64,000 nucleotides of DNA from Moringa oleifera. Lineage: Eukaryota; Streptophyta; Magnoliopsida; Brassicales; Moringaceae. The stretch covers positions 258,001-322,000 of the forward strand of contig JAJFZO010000256.1 of NCBI GenBank assembly GCA_021397835.1, in the 5' to 3' direction. Both the position numbers and the translations under genes were made by a program. Shown here piece after piece: positions 39,001-49,800 of this stretch (position 1 is the first letter of the stretch; the number at the start of each line of letters is the position of its first letter). Below the pieces are notes generated by a model that was not told the origin of the DNA, made no database searches, and saw only the letters and a list, made by a program, of their open reading frames with translations.

Positions 39001-39845
39001 GGTTAATCCTTTAACACGTCATAGCTATACTTTATAGACTAGATGTGTTGATATGCAGACAATAACCTTGTAACTATGTATCTGTAATATTAGTTCCATC
39101 TTAGTCGATCTCCAAAACGCTATTTGTGACAAAATGGTGGAGGAAACCTTATCAAATTTCAGTTTTCATGAACTACTTGTTTTGTTTTCATTATCATTGT
39201 TGACAACTTCTTCTATGATCTTATTTTATTGTTATTATTTTTATTATTATTATTATTATTATTATTTTGGTCAGTGGGATTACACTCACAAAGCTTGTTG
39301 GAGTAATTGTGCTTTGCTTTGCGAGATCAGAGATTTTTGTGGTTAGGCTCTTTCCTCTCTGCTTTTGGTAATTTTTGCTTCCGACAAAGGCAATAAATAG
39401 CAGCTTTGTATTGTTTTCAGGTTTATTATTTCCAAATGTACCTGGCATTGGTTCTTATTGGTTTCTTGCATGGGCTTGTGTTCTTACCTGTAAGTACTAA
39501 GTTTTCTGTTGCAATTATTATCACTGCATATGCCCCATATGAAATTACGAATGCCCATGGTAAACCTGATCCGTGTCCTGTATCACAGTATGGATGCATC
39601 CCTGCCAACTATAAACTGCAATGGTTTATGAGGGATGCGTCCCATGGACGTGCAGGGATTCAGCTTTTTACCTAGTCTATGCTCCAATACAGAGAAGAAA
39701 TAAACTTTAATGGTTAAATGAATAACCATGGGTAATTGCTTTCTGTGATTTTCAGGTGGTATTGAGCCTGCTAGGTCCACCACCAAGAGGTGTAGTCACT
39801 GAGAAACAACCAGAAGATATGCCATCTACCTCACAATTGAGTTGA
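8151..39845 (+). CDS. NPC1: NPC1-like intracellular sterol transporter, 39 exons, complete
   Basis: Membrane protein of the Niemann-Pick C1/Patched family; plant NPC1s sit in vacuolar/endomembranes and affect sterol and sphingolipid balance. Exons: 8151-8195, 8736-8812, 9303-9402, 9531-9638, 16202-16318, 17565-17715, 17926-18173, 18307-18477, 24085-24161, 24274-24391, 25627-25710, 29191-29286, 29408-29509, 29658-29726, 30653-30748, 30817-30924, 31337-31450, 31608-31691, 32228-32356, 33392-33590, 33677-33820, 33946-33989, 34203-34286, 34429-34497, 34599-34675, 35285-35354, 35765-35914, 36196-36261, 36451-36595, 36735-36799, 36892-36957, 37290-37383, 38052-38088, 38197-38254, 38404-38514, 38889-38956, 39275-39341, 39421-39489, 39756-39845. 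All phases join: 3867 bases, 1288 residues. Order: signal peptide (exons 1-2), Cys-rich NPC1 N-domain, two TM segments near 288-305 and 373-393, sterol-sensing domain about 620-790, second luminal domain, C-terminal TM bundle. No frameshift or stop despite TE-filled introns. Confidence 0.95.
9775..9903 (-). repeat. 3' LTR of the copia element, internally deleted
   Basis: Shares GGTGAGAAAGATAATATTA and the GAGATCTCAACAGGATCTCT to CTATATT stretch with the LTR at 15568-15808, but lacks roughly 110 bases between them. It ends in TGTAACA next to the polypurine tract. Confidence 0.75.
11660..14375 (+). mobile_element. Truncated L1-type LINE nested in the copia element
   Basis: Plus-strand remnant of a plant L1 element. 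Visible: [13 protein letters not shown] and the start of the RT domain (11835-12316, with [20 protein letters not shown]), then stop-ridden RT sequence, an [13 protein letters not shown] stretch near 12970, and the zf-RVT region ([20 protein letters not shown], 13864-13925). The end region near 14295-14370 matches the other LINE tails in the window (GGAACTAACTA, GTAATGGGTTGCACTC) and ends at a short A run. The 5' end is truncated; AAAAGGAG on both sides could be a target duplication but is too short to rely on. The FADD box is not preserved, so it is dead. Confidence 0.8.
15556..15567 (-). other. Primer-binding site of the copia element
   Basis: On the minus strand it reads TGGTATCAAAGC, one base from TGGTATCAGAGC, the initiator-Met tRNA primer site common in plant copia elements. 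It directly abuts the LTR. Confidence 0.75.
15568..15808 (-). repeat. 5' LTR of the copia element
   Basis: 241 bases with TG...CA ends on the plus strand, directly beside the primer-binding site, and homologous to the shorter LTR at 9775-9903. Confidence 0.75.
16857..16916. repeat. 30-bp tandem duplication in NPC1 intron 5
   Basis: Two adjacent copies of about 30 bases sharing GGATACATATTTAGATTTGA, then GAATTGG-unrelated intron. No function visible. Confidence 0.7.
18790..23778 (+). mobile_element. Near full-length degenerate L1-type LINE in NPC1 intron 8
   Basis: About 5 kb on the plus strand. An endonuclease domain begins near 20130-20260 (IISxNVRRLN and EMVCLQEIK). RT follows: [25 protein letters not shown] (21180-21252), a [18 protein letters not shown] block (about 21808-21870), and [10 protein letters not shown] (about 22141-22172), where the usual FADD reads FTDD. 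zf-RVT remains lie near 23195-23360. Many stops and frameshifts show it is inactive. The 3' end has the hairpin at 23704-23720 and an A-rich tail at 23755-23778. The 5' border is uncertain by about 100 bases and no target duplication was confirmed. Confidence 0.8.
24620..24978 (-). mobile_element. LTR-like fragment (possible solo LTR) in NPC1 intron 10
   Basis: A 354-base stretch (24622-24975) has TG and CA ends. Just outside it, ACTCTATT occurs at 24612-24619 and again at 24979-24986, which looks like an insertion footprint. Inside are about three imperfect 30-35-base repeats built on GAGAATAGGAAAC and TAAATGGGAAACT (24780-24920). No coding part is visible. Solo LTR is an inference; a small non-autonomous element is the alternative. 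Confidence 0.45.
26083..29144 (+). mobile_element. L1-type LINE with target duplication and deleted RT core, NPC1 intron 11
   Basis: Flanked by GTTATGAAAGCAATT (26068-26082) and GTTATGGAAGCAATT (29145-29159), a 15-bp target duplication with one mismatch. The endonuclease starts near 26711 ([10 protein letters not shown], then [10 protein letters not shown]). After [10 protein letters not shown] (about 27749-27780) the sequence jumps to [17 protein letters not shown] (about 27808-27860), so the RT catalytic core found in the intron 8 copy is missing. The C-terminal part is open from 28192 to 28746, with [20 protein letters not shown] (zf-RVT). The tail has the hairpin at 29083-29099 and a short A run. 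It cannot move by itself. Confidence 0.85.
30410..30439. repeat. (AT)n microsatellite, NPC1 intron 14
   Basis: About 14 AT units in the intron between exons 14 and 15. Confidence 0.9.
31721..31760. repeat. (CT)n tract, NPC1 intron 18
   Basis: Pyrimidine-only dinucleotide tract 30 bases after the exon 18 donor. Confidence 0.9.
32379..32408. repeat. poly-C tract of 30 bases, NPC1 intron 19
   Basis: Uninterrupted run of 30 C starting 23 bases after the exon 19 donor (32357), followed by CT units. Length may be unstable or approximate. Confidence 0.9.
33006..33033. repeat. (CT)n microsatellite, NPC1 intron 19
   Basis: About 14 CT units inside the same intron as the 30-base C run. Confidence 0.9.
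33824..33868. repeat. T-rich then G16 tract, NPC1 intron 21
   Basis: Runs of T interrupted by single C and G, then 16 G at 33853-33868, starting a few bases after the exon 21 donor. Confidence 0.85.
35450..35471. repeat. (CA)n microsatellite, NPC1 intron 26
   Basis: Short CA repeat, interrupted once by AAA. Confidence 0.85.
36272..36290. repeat. (CT)n tract, NPC1 intron 28
   Basis: Starts 10 bases after the exon 28 donor. Confidence 0.85.
39231..39267. repeat. (TTA)n tract before exon 37 acceptor of NPC1
   Basis: About 12 TTA units end just 7 bases before the AG at 39273-39274, so they take the place of the polypyrimidine tract. Confidence 0.85.
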
Positions 39846-40768
39846 TTTGAGAGAAGCATGGACTGAATTCGAAGGATTGTTAATTCCTGTTCTTTGTATT
39901 GAGATTGTTGCCACAAGCTACCAATAGTGAAATAGTGGTCATAGCTTCAAAATATGAAACCAAAACCACAGCAAGTTGGGGCTTGAAATGAAAACCATAT
40001 TCAAAGTTGTATGAAAATCACCAGTAGTCTTCATTTATCTTGTGGGTGAAGTCATGGCTACAAATGGTAGGTGTTCTTCTTTGTTGTTGCTGTGAACAGG
40101 TTTGATTACCATTCCCCATGAACTGTAAGGAGATATGAAAAAGGCAAAAGGGAAAGTGGATTAGGCCCCAAGTGAGACACTGCATTGGTAATGGCAGGAA
40201 AGATTAGATTAGGGCAGGTGATTGGCAGTCCTCCACCGGTGACATCTTGGCGGAGGAGCCCAAAATGGGTTCATATAAAGCTGGAAACAGGCTCAAAACA
40301 GTCGAGAGCAGATCAAAACAGAAGGCCAAGTCGGGTACAAAAACAAAGCCACAAATGTGTCCACTTGAAGCCCAAATTGATCCCTAAAGGAAGCACAAGG
40401 CAAACTCAAAAAATGTACAAAAAAATATTATATAAAATTTTAGATTTTGCTTTTTTTATTAACTTTAAAAACATATTTAAATAAATTTTAATTTATCATT
40501 GTAGGTTAAATTAAATTTTATTAAAAAATTTTAAAATTAAAAATTTATTAATTTAAAATATTTTTATAAGTATAGAATCTTTTGAGTATCATCATAAAAA
40601 AATTTAAAACACCGAAAATATTTTTTTAAAAAAATTATGTTATCAAAAATTTAAAATTTTATAGAAAATAATTTATTAATCAAAAATTATTTGAATTTGT
40701 AGGATGAAGTCACTCAAGTGAGGTCCAAATGAGCTTCCATTTGCCAAAAATGAAACATGAAGTTATTA
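39846..40768. other. NPC1 3' UTR, spacer and AT-rich island
   Basis: 39846 to about 40130 is the probable NPC1 trailer. 40430-40700 is extremely A/T-rich, built from short runs such as TTTAAAATTAAAAATT, with no terminal inverted repeats that I can see. It separates the true last exon of NPC1 from its decayed copy. No gene seen. Confidence 0.6.
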
Positions 40769-41000
40769 GTTAAATGAATAATCATGGGTTTCGTGACCTT
40801 CAGGAGGTAAAGAGCCTGTTTTGGTCAGCGCCAAAGGGTGTGGAAACTGAGAGACAGCAAGAAGACATGCCATCTATTCTTCCAAATAGAGATGATAGAA
40901 TAAAACTATTGCCACTATCAAGGATTGCTCATTCCTGTTCATCTACCAACAGTGATCATAACGTTGCAGCTTGGTGACGTGAAATCAAAACCAAGGAAAA
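40769..41000 (+). pseudogene. Decayed duplicate of NPC1 last exon and 3' UTR
   Basis: Matches 39713-39965 along its length: TTAAATGAATAA, a TTCAG acceptor (40799-40803), GAGCCTG, AAGGGTGTGGAAACTGAGAG and AGACATGCCATCT, then TTCCTGTTC and AAATCAAAACCAAG in the trailer. Reading from the acceptor gives GVETERQQEDMPS, against [13 protein letters not shown] in the real gene. The frame differs after that, and no upstream NPC1 exons are duplicated beside it. It overlaps the likely promoter or leader of the PPR gene at 41177. Confidence 0.75.
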
Positions 41001-41176
41001 AGGGTTCCGACGATTGTGTCGGATTCCCTGATGACAAGATAAGAGCTTTGAATGCTACTCATTAAACAACTACTTAGTAAGACCCACGTTTCTTCATTCT
41101 TTCCCGTCTTATTTACAAGCAGAACAGAACTCCTTACTCTTCCCTCATTATGAGACCAATGTAACCTTGGAGGCCA

Positions 41177-44100
41177 ATGGAACAAACAAGAAAGCTCACA
41201 AGTGCTATGTTCAAGAACGTAAACAATCCCAGACTAGCATGGCAAATCTACAAGCGGATCCTTTCTTCTCCTTCCAATCACGCTTTTTCCTCTCTACCCA
41301 TCATTGCTCGTATCCTAGTTGGCGCCAAAATGCTCCCAGAAATCGACAACCTTCACCAGATACTCTTACTTTCACAACCCCGGGAAGCAAGCCATTATGC
41401 TCTCCTTTCCCTCGTGAATATTTTGGCTAAATCTGGTTTCTTGCATGAGGCCATTTCTCAGTTTAAATCAATTAGGAAACATTTCTCTGAAGAACCACCT
41501 ACCCTCTATTTGTATAATGTCATCTTTGACTGTTGTATAAAGGCAGGGCGTGTAGACTGCGTATTGTGGTTGTATAAGGATATGGTTGGTGCCGGGGTAT
41601 CCCCAAAGACTTATACTTTTAACCTTTTGATAAGTGCGCTGTGTGATTCAGGTCGTCTGGATGATGCTAGGGAGTTGTTTGATAAAATGTATGAGAAAGG
41701 TTGTAAACCCAATGAGTTCAGTTTTGGAATTTTGGTTCGTGGATATTGTAAAGCTGGTCTTGCTGATAAGGGATGGGAGCTTTTGGTTACGATGAGGAGT
41801 TTTGGGTTCTCTCCTAATAGGGTTGTGTATAATACTTTGATTTCGAGTTTCTGCAGGGAGGGTAGGACCGATGATGCTGAAAAATTAGTGCAGACAATGG
41901 AAGAAGATGGTTTGTTTCCTGATGTTGTGACTTTCAATTCTAGGATATCAGCTCTCTGTAAGGCAGGGAAAGTTCTGGAGGCTTCTAGAATTTTTAGAGA
42001 TATGCAAATAGATGAGGAGTTGGGGCTGCCTCGTCCCAATATCATCACATATAATCTAATGCTTGATGGATTTTGCAAGGAACGAATGTTGGAGGAGGCA
42101 AAGACCCTGGTTGATGTGATGAGAAAAAATGGTGATTCAATGAATTTGGCAAGTTACAATATTTGGTTGTTGGGTTTGCTCACGAATGCAAAGCTTGTAG
42201 AGGCTCAAATGGTTCTCAACCAGATGATGGATAAGGGCATAGAACCTAGTATCTATTCATATAACATTTTGATAAATGGGCTGTGCAAGAATGGGATGAT
42301 ATCTGATGCAAGGATGGTGATGAGGTCAATGATAAATAGTGGTCTTTCCCCAGATACAGTAACTTACAGCACTTTACTCCATGGTTATTGTAGTAAAGGA
42401 AAGGTAGATGAAGCCCAAAATGTTCTAAATGAGATGATGAGGAACAACTGTTTCCCAAGTACTTATACATGCAACATATTGCTGCACAGTCTATGGAAGG
42501 AAGAAAGAATATCAGAAGCAGAAGAATTGCTGCAAAAGATGAATGAGATGCATTGTGGCTTAGATACAGTGACCTGCAATATTGTGATTGATGGTCTATG
42601 TAACAGTGGAAAATTGGAGAAAGCAATTGAAATTGTGAATGGGATGTGGACTCATGGAACTGCTGCTCTTGGTAACCTAAGAAACTCATTTATTGGCCTA
42701 GTTGATGACAGTAAGTATAAGAAGAGATGCACACCTGATCTGATTACATATTCAACTATAATTACTGGTTTATGCAAAGCTGGAAGGCTTGATGAAGCCA
42801 AGAAGAAGTTTGTTGAGATGATGGAGAAAAATGTGCAACCTGATTCTGTTGTGTATGATACTTTTATACACAGTTTCTGTAGAGAGGGAAAGATATCATC
42901 TGCATTTCGTGTTCTCAAAGACATGGAGAAGAAAGGTTGTAATAAGAGCCTTCAAACTTATAACTCATTGATCCGGGGTTTTGGGAATAAAAATCAAATA
43001 TTTGAAATTTATGGCCTGATGGATGAGATGAGAGAAAGAGGTGTTTCTCCCAATGTTTCTACTTACAATAATATAATAAGATGTCTATGCCAAGGAGAAA
43101 AAATCCAAGATGCAATGTACACTTTGGATGAAATGCTGCGAAAGGGCATATTGCCCAATATTTCTTCCTTCATAATGTTAATTAGAGCCTTCTGCAAGGT
43201 CTCTTATTTTGGAACGGCACGTGAGGCCTTTGAGACTGCTCTGGGCATATGTGGCCACAAGGAAGCCCTTTATGGTTTAATGTTCAATGAGTTACTTGTT
43301 GGAGGGAAAGTCTCAGAAGCTAAGGAGCTATTTGAAGCTGCATTAGATAAATCTTTTAATTTGGGGAATTTTTTATATAAAGATCTCATTGAACAACTTT
43401 GCAAGGATGAAAAGGTAGAGGTCGCTAGTTGTATTTTATATAAGATGATAGATAAGGGATATGGGTTTGATCCTGCATCCTTCATGCCAGTGATTGATGG
43501 CTTGGGTAAAAGAGGAAACAAACATGAGGCTGATGAACTTGCTGAGAGGTTGATGGAAGTGGCTTCAGATGATAGGGTGGCAAATAAGGTCCATCAAAAT
43601 GGAAAGAATTTAATCCAAAGAAAAATGAGCAAGAACAATGGAAGTCATTGGCAGACACTAGTTCACAGGTATGGTTGATTAAGTTTTCTTTTGGACAATT
43701 TTTCTTCCTAGTCTCCTTTGATCCATTGCTCGATGAGATGCCTGGAGCCAAATCATGACCTAATAGGATCATCCTAATGGGGTCGTTGGCTCCTAGCATT
43801 GAGACCCTGTTAGGGTAAACTAGTTGCCCATTCTCTCTCCTTTCGTTTTTTTATTTACATGCTTTCTTTTTAGTTTGAGGATTCATGTTCAGAAGCAAAA
43901 TATTATGCAAGAATGATGATACACCAATAGTTCTTTTTTTTTTTTTTTAGATAAATATAAAAGCTTTCATATATGGGTACATCAGTCTCTATTAGATTAT
44001 CTGTAAATTTGTTTATGATGTATGACCCCCTTTACAATGAAATTTTCACTGAATAGTCAGACTTTAGTTTCTACTAATTATTTTTGTGAGCAACAAGGAT

Positions 44101-44463
44101 CTTCATAATTGCTATGCTGAATATGGTATAACAAAAAGCATTTGATCTTTTGTTGAAGGTCATACTAGATGTACAGTCAGGGAATATTCCAAGATTATCT
44201 CAGATATCTATTTTTGCAATTGTTCACGTCCAGAAAGCTCTTCGCACGTTTTTGCATTGTTTCCTTATGCCCCCTATTCTTCTTCTGTATCTGTTTATGA
44301 CATGCCTGACAATCTCTTTGTTAACTATCTTTTCAGAGATGATGGAAGTGGAATTGCACTTAAAGCACTTAAGTCAGTACAGAAAGGATGGGGTCAGGGA
44401 AGTATATTAAGTTCACGGCCCAAGAAAAATGACTTTCTTGACTATTGGGAAGGTGGTGGTTAA
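41177..44463 (+). CDS. P-class pentatricopeptide repeat protein, two exons (At2g17140-like)
   Basis: Predicted organellar RNA-binding protein. Exons 41177-43668 and 44337-44463, joined by a GT-AG intron, give 872 residues. Without splicing the frame stops at 43678. With splicing it continues RDDGSGIALKALKSVQKGW and ends DYWEGGG, matching the conserved end I recall for Arabidopsis At2g17140 (about 874 residues). P-type repeats such as YTFNLLISALCDSGRLDDAR, GLCKAGRLDEAKKKF and SYNILINGLCKNG cover about residues 85-790; there are no E or DYW regions, so a role in RNA stability, splicing or translation is more likely than editing. The start at 41177 fits the remembered N-terminus (NPRLAWQIYKRI near residue 17). 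The target transcript is unknown. Confidence 0.92.
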
Positions 44464-46837
44464 GTTGCCTGCTGTGATACTCAAGACTTTCTGAGCATTG
44501 AAGAGCACGAAAGCAGCTTATTGAAGTTTAAGATAGATTATATTATGGCACATATGACTCCGCATACCTTGAGGTGTTTTAGGATATGCAGAAGAGTCAT
44601 TGTGAAACTTTCACCACAGAAATGTTTAAACAACTTCCAATTGCATTGCTTATATCCTGCAGTTAAATTGCAGTTATATAAAATGTATTCATATGTAAGA
44701 CGTGGAAGAGGCCAGATCAAGTATGGGTTGACGGAGAAAGGTGTAGATGTCTTCTATCTGCAAAGCAGGGCCATTGCATCAGTCTGCAACACTTTATTCA
44801 TACATTTAAAAGGTACAGAAAAATGTTAAAAATGGGTGATAAAACCTTATTGGATTTTGGCCTTGGACCAGAGTCCTGGAGGAAAAGAATTCGTCTGGGT
44901 GAGCCAACTAACTTAGATTGAGGATTAGTTGAGCTGGTTTGCAATTAAACAAAAATTACCAAGCTAGATGGCACGTTATAACTTACTTATCAAGAACAGA
45001 AATACAGAATTACTTGTTTGTTTTAGTCACTTAGTCCTACCTTTTGCAGGCTCATTACTTCCTGATACGCATGGCATGGGCTTGAAGAATGTGGTCCTAC
45101 CATCAGTAAGTTAGCCAAACTTCCCTTAATCAACGGTCATATTCTCTCTGTCATTAGAATAGCACATAATAAATGTCAAATGTTAATTGCCTCCAACCAA
45201 GCGGATTCGTTTGTACATTGTATGACCTTGAAAGCAGAATATAATGTTGCATTTCCAGACAAGTATGCTGCTAGTTACTTTCCATTCTCAGTGGTCATTC
45301 TTCAATACAATGTGTGAATTGTCTAGGAGCAAACTTTATATTCTATTTTGGCTCATCCACGTTCTAGCAGATGGATCTGCACACACAATAATAGTTTAAC
45401 GTGGAAAGTAAAATCTGCACCTCGAGGGAATTGAAATGTTATGAAGGGTTAACAACATTTTGATCAATAGGATCTTCTTCCAGAGTTTCAGCTGCAGTGC
45501 CAGGCTTCCCCTAGCAAGCAATATTCTTTTTTCCCAGTTTCCTGTATTGGTGTCTGTTTTAGCCTTAATATTTAATTCCCCAGCACAAACTTTGAACTCA
45601 AATGTGGTGCCCATCATTGACACTATTACAATTGCTTCCTGCCCCAATTGCTGGTCCAACTAGTCACTGTATTTGAAACTTGTGCCAAATCCTATGCACT
45701 AATGGCCTAATTCCATAGAACTCTGGACTAAATGTAATCCTAAATTTTTAAAATTCTGCTCTTTTGTCTCCACTACTAGCTGCTACTTTGAGCCATCTCT
45801 TCTCTTCCTCTCATGCATCTCTCTTATATATCATTCTCAGCTTCTTCGTTTTTCTTTTCAATTCTTTTATGTGGGTCTCCGAGTTAGAACTTCTCACGTC
45901 TGATATTTCCTCATCAATTCTTTTATGTGGGTCTGTACCACTCTCAGAGTTGGGAACTTCTCACTTCTGATATTTCCTTAGGAGAAGTGTGAAATTTCCG
46001 TGAGTTGATTCAAAACTTGGGTTTGACATTACTCAAAACTGGCTCCAGGTTTTCTGACTTTCCTTTGGTTTTAACAAGCCTCCCAAACAGGTAGTAACAT
46101 ATCAAAATCAATAAAGCATGCATCACAAATAAAAATTATCTGCATCAGTTCATGTTTAAGCTGATAACTACCAGTCAACTTCAGGTTTCTTAGTGTTATG
46201 AGCTTTGTTAATGACCAGCCAAGCTATTTACATTTTGTAGTTTCTCAGAGAAATTCAATTCTTAAATCACCCAGCACCAGCTTAACTTTGCACACAAAGT
46301 ACCAGCTAGACTTACAAGGGGCTGAGAAATACAAGAATGGAAATTGTTACTTTATCACATTGTTAAACAACAATACAGATAAAATAATACACTGAGCACA
46401 TCCTACAATGCAATTTTGAGAATCATCTCAAAAGCCTCATATGCTCTACCTAAAATAATACACGGTAACAGAGCAGTTTAAAGGCCAGTTGCTTCTTATG
46501 AAAATACATTTCACTATTAAGACGCACAAATACCACAGGTTGTGATGTGACATGATTCCTATGCTGTCCACGTGCTTATTTTCATCCCAATGGTTGCTTA
46601 TCATGCGTCTTTACTGCCATCTACAATACCCATTAATCCATGGGATCAAGGCTCCATACTTGTCATGCCAACAAGAAAGTGCAAAGATTTCTAAGATGGT
46701 AATCCTCAACAATATCTTCCATCATAGGAGAAGATGCTTGCTCCACTAGGTTACAATAAGCACTCGCAGAATGAGTAGGTATGCACCCATGATCTCTGTG
46801 TAGTATATGCTTGTGAAAATTGAGGCTGATCATGGTG
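44464..46837. other. Spacer between convergent PPR and NLP genes
   Basis: Convergent 3' ends face each other: the PPR trailer on the left and the NLP trailer (on the minus strand, roughly 46400-46837) on the right. No further coding signal is convincing. A partial tandem duplication lies at 45858-45977. Confidence 0.6.
45858..45977. repeat. 53/64-bp tandem duplication
   Basis: Copies 45858-45910 and 45914-45977 share TCAATTCTTTTATGTGGGTC and TCTGATATTTCC; the second has about 10 extra bases. Confidence 0.8.
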
Positions 46838-49800
46838 TCAGGATGGGGCAGTGCTACCAAATGAACTTCCTAGTTTTGGTTGAGTTGCTGGGTGAACAGA
46901 AATTTTAATTGTGCCACTCTGAGATGATTTATATATGTCTATACATTCCTCAAGGTCAGCATCACATGTCAAAAGAACCCACTCCCGGTCATCATCCAAA
47001 TACTTGAGATCGATTCTGCTCATATCATCTATATTAAAACGCCTGGCAATCTCTTGCTGCAATTCTCTGAAACCCCAGTTTGGCTGCAAGCTAAACCGTA
47101 TTTTAAATTCTCCAAAAGTTGCTTTGATTCTAAAGACACCTCCTGCTCTTAAATTCCGGCCAACACTTACTGGTAAGGGAGGTAGAGTATCAAGAATAGG
47201 AAGCTCACCAAATGTCTTCTGGCTTTGGGATCTTGCAATTACCTTTGGTTCCTCTTGACTCAAGGTATGTAATTCCGCATCACTATGAGCTCTCTTCAGC
47301 ACGCCACCAGGATCTTCTAAATTTAAAGCATTTCCATTACTTAAGGCACTCATTATAGTTGTTTGCTGCTTTGCTCCAGTGGAACAACAGGTACTTGAAC
47401 CAGAGCTGTGACTGCACGAAGACGATGGGGACTTGGGAGCTGCAGTTCCATGGCTGAACAAGCCATTCTCAGCAGGAGGGTTTGATTGATTTATGCGGTT
47501 ACTCACCTTCAGTATTGTAGAAGGGCCACCACCAGAAATATTTGGAGAGCTCAATTCCGGGAAGCTTGTATAGAATGATTCAATTTGGATGGAACCCTCA
47601 GCACCTTGGACTGAATCTATCACAAGTTGGAGTTTCCTCAACGAGTGGCCTACCTTCTTGATCTTTCGAGACGGCCACCGTGTGATCCCATGTTGTCTGC
47701 ATATCCTTTTCAGAGTAGTAGGGCAGACTGCAATCAGAACAGAACTGATTAAGCCATTGTTGGCAAAGTAGAAGTCTTCTGGATTAAAGCCCAAGAGTTC
47801 ATATAACATTAAGAATGCCTAGACAGTAGAATGAAAAGCATAATTATAGTCTACAGAATCTCCTAAAGATGCAAGCTGCAAAACTGTGAGCAAGCAAAGA
47901 TGGTTGTTTCCATCAGTATAAGGATTCTGGTATAGTTTCACTTATTTGCAAAAGGAAAAGGATGGAAAGGCCATTGATAAAGACAAGTTTTGGTGAAATA
48001 TTTAAGAATTGTGCAGAAGAAATGAATGTCATAAATCTGAATGAGTACACTGACATGAAGAAGCATTAGTTTCCATTGTTGATTGATATTCAAAGAAATC
48101 AACAGAATCATAGGCATGAATATCTCTTTAGCTTTTCCAAGGCAACAGATTCCAGTGGCTTCTGATTATTATAAAGATACGCTTCATAAAAACATCAGGA
48201 AATACCACTCAAGGTTTAAGAGGATTATGTGATGGTGTTTCACACAAATTAAGAAAGGCTTGGAGCCCTCAATAAATTACTACCAGCATCAGTAAATAAT
48301 ACTTATTTGAACAACAACTAAGATGGCAAATATGATGCTGTAAGTTGGAGAAAAATATTCTCTTACCACCAATACTCTTAGCTGCATCCTTAAGACTCCC
48401 TGCAAAGTATTGTCGTAGAACTTGCAAGCTAATGGTCTTCTCCGTCTTGGTCCTTCGCTTCTCACCTGGCTTTTTAGTGCATACTGTTTGACGCCCACCA
48501 GAAGAAGAGGATTCACCACCAGCATCAATGCTATTTTTAGGTCCAGAACATTGTTGACTTTGCCCCAGTCCTGAAAATACCTGCTGATTGTATAACTGAG
48601 TGTCATCCCAATTGGTTGTCACATTGAATCCTTCAGTTGGTTCTTTCTGAAACTCCCATGAGAGAGAGACACCTTTCCCCTTCTGTTGTGCCTCCATCAT
48701 GTGGGCAATCCAGGAGGACTCTTCTGGACAGATTTCTTTCAAAGTAGAAGGTCCAAGGTTCTGGGTTTCTTCTTTATCAAGAATTTCAGCTAAGGCAACC
48801 GTTGATGTTTCCCTAACTGGCAATATGACTTCTTCCTCAAGCTCCTTATCCATTACAACGTGTAAGCTCCGGAAGTTCTGTTGCACAACAGTGGACAGTG
48901 AGTTTAGCATGTGCTTTTGTTGCTCAGTGTCAAGACAATCCTTTGGCAGGAAGAACTCCAGCACAAACTCAACAGATCCCGTATATACACTTCGTAGAGG
49001 AATTGCTAAAGCAGCATGTAGCTTAAACATCCGAGCATGGTGTGAGAGAGGATAATTTGTCTTGCTAAACACAGTTACATCCGTAGCAAAACATTGTTTG
49101 TTCGTAGTGAATGCTCTCCCAACAACTCCTTGGCCACGAAGCAGATGGTGCTCAGAGCAGGCCTCATGGAAACCCCGAATATCATCAGCAGCAACATAAC
49201 AAGCAGAATCTACAGTGGAAACACAATAAGAATAGTTCTCATTAGAATGCCGGCATCCACCTTTACCTTGTTGGGCACATGGAGCCCATGTCAGAGCTAA
49301 AGGCAATCCATGTGATTTGCAGACAGATTCTAAAACCTCTGCTATCTCAGGCAATGCAGCTTGGTAGAACTCATTGTATACCTGTGCAGAAGGAGAACAC
49401 AGATGAGAATTCAGAGATGGATTGTTAAGTCTGAATGCGTAGACGTATAATTTGGAAGATACAAACCACTCACCTCTACGCTTGGAGGGCTGAAGTTATG
49501 TGAACTGCTTAAATCAACACCCTGCAAGCAAGCAATGATGCTTTATTTAGAGCAGAATATGAGAAAAGAACTCTTAACTGTACCTTGAAGGTGACATGGA
49601 GAGTAATGTCAAATAATAAATGAGTCATGACCATTGGAGCTTATGAAAGGTTCTTTATATTTTCTTTGCCAGAAAATAAAAGAGAAAATGAAGGAAATAG
49701 AAAGAAGTCAATGCCAAGCAATGATTCAACACAGCAATCATAAATAAAATGAAGGAAACTGGAGAAACAAGGATTCTAGGTGGAGAAGAAAAAAGTGCAT

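Noticed and set aside
39406..39675. Longer NPC1 C-terminal frame reading past exon 38
   Set aside because: The GTAAGT donor at 39490 and the matching exon at 39756 explain the true end.
43669..43678. Stop codon that would end the second PPR protein at 833 residues
   Set aside because: It lies inside an intron; splicing to 44337 restores a conserved C-terminus in phase.
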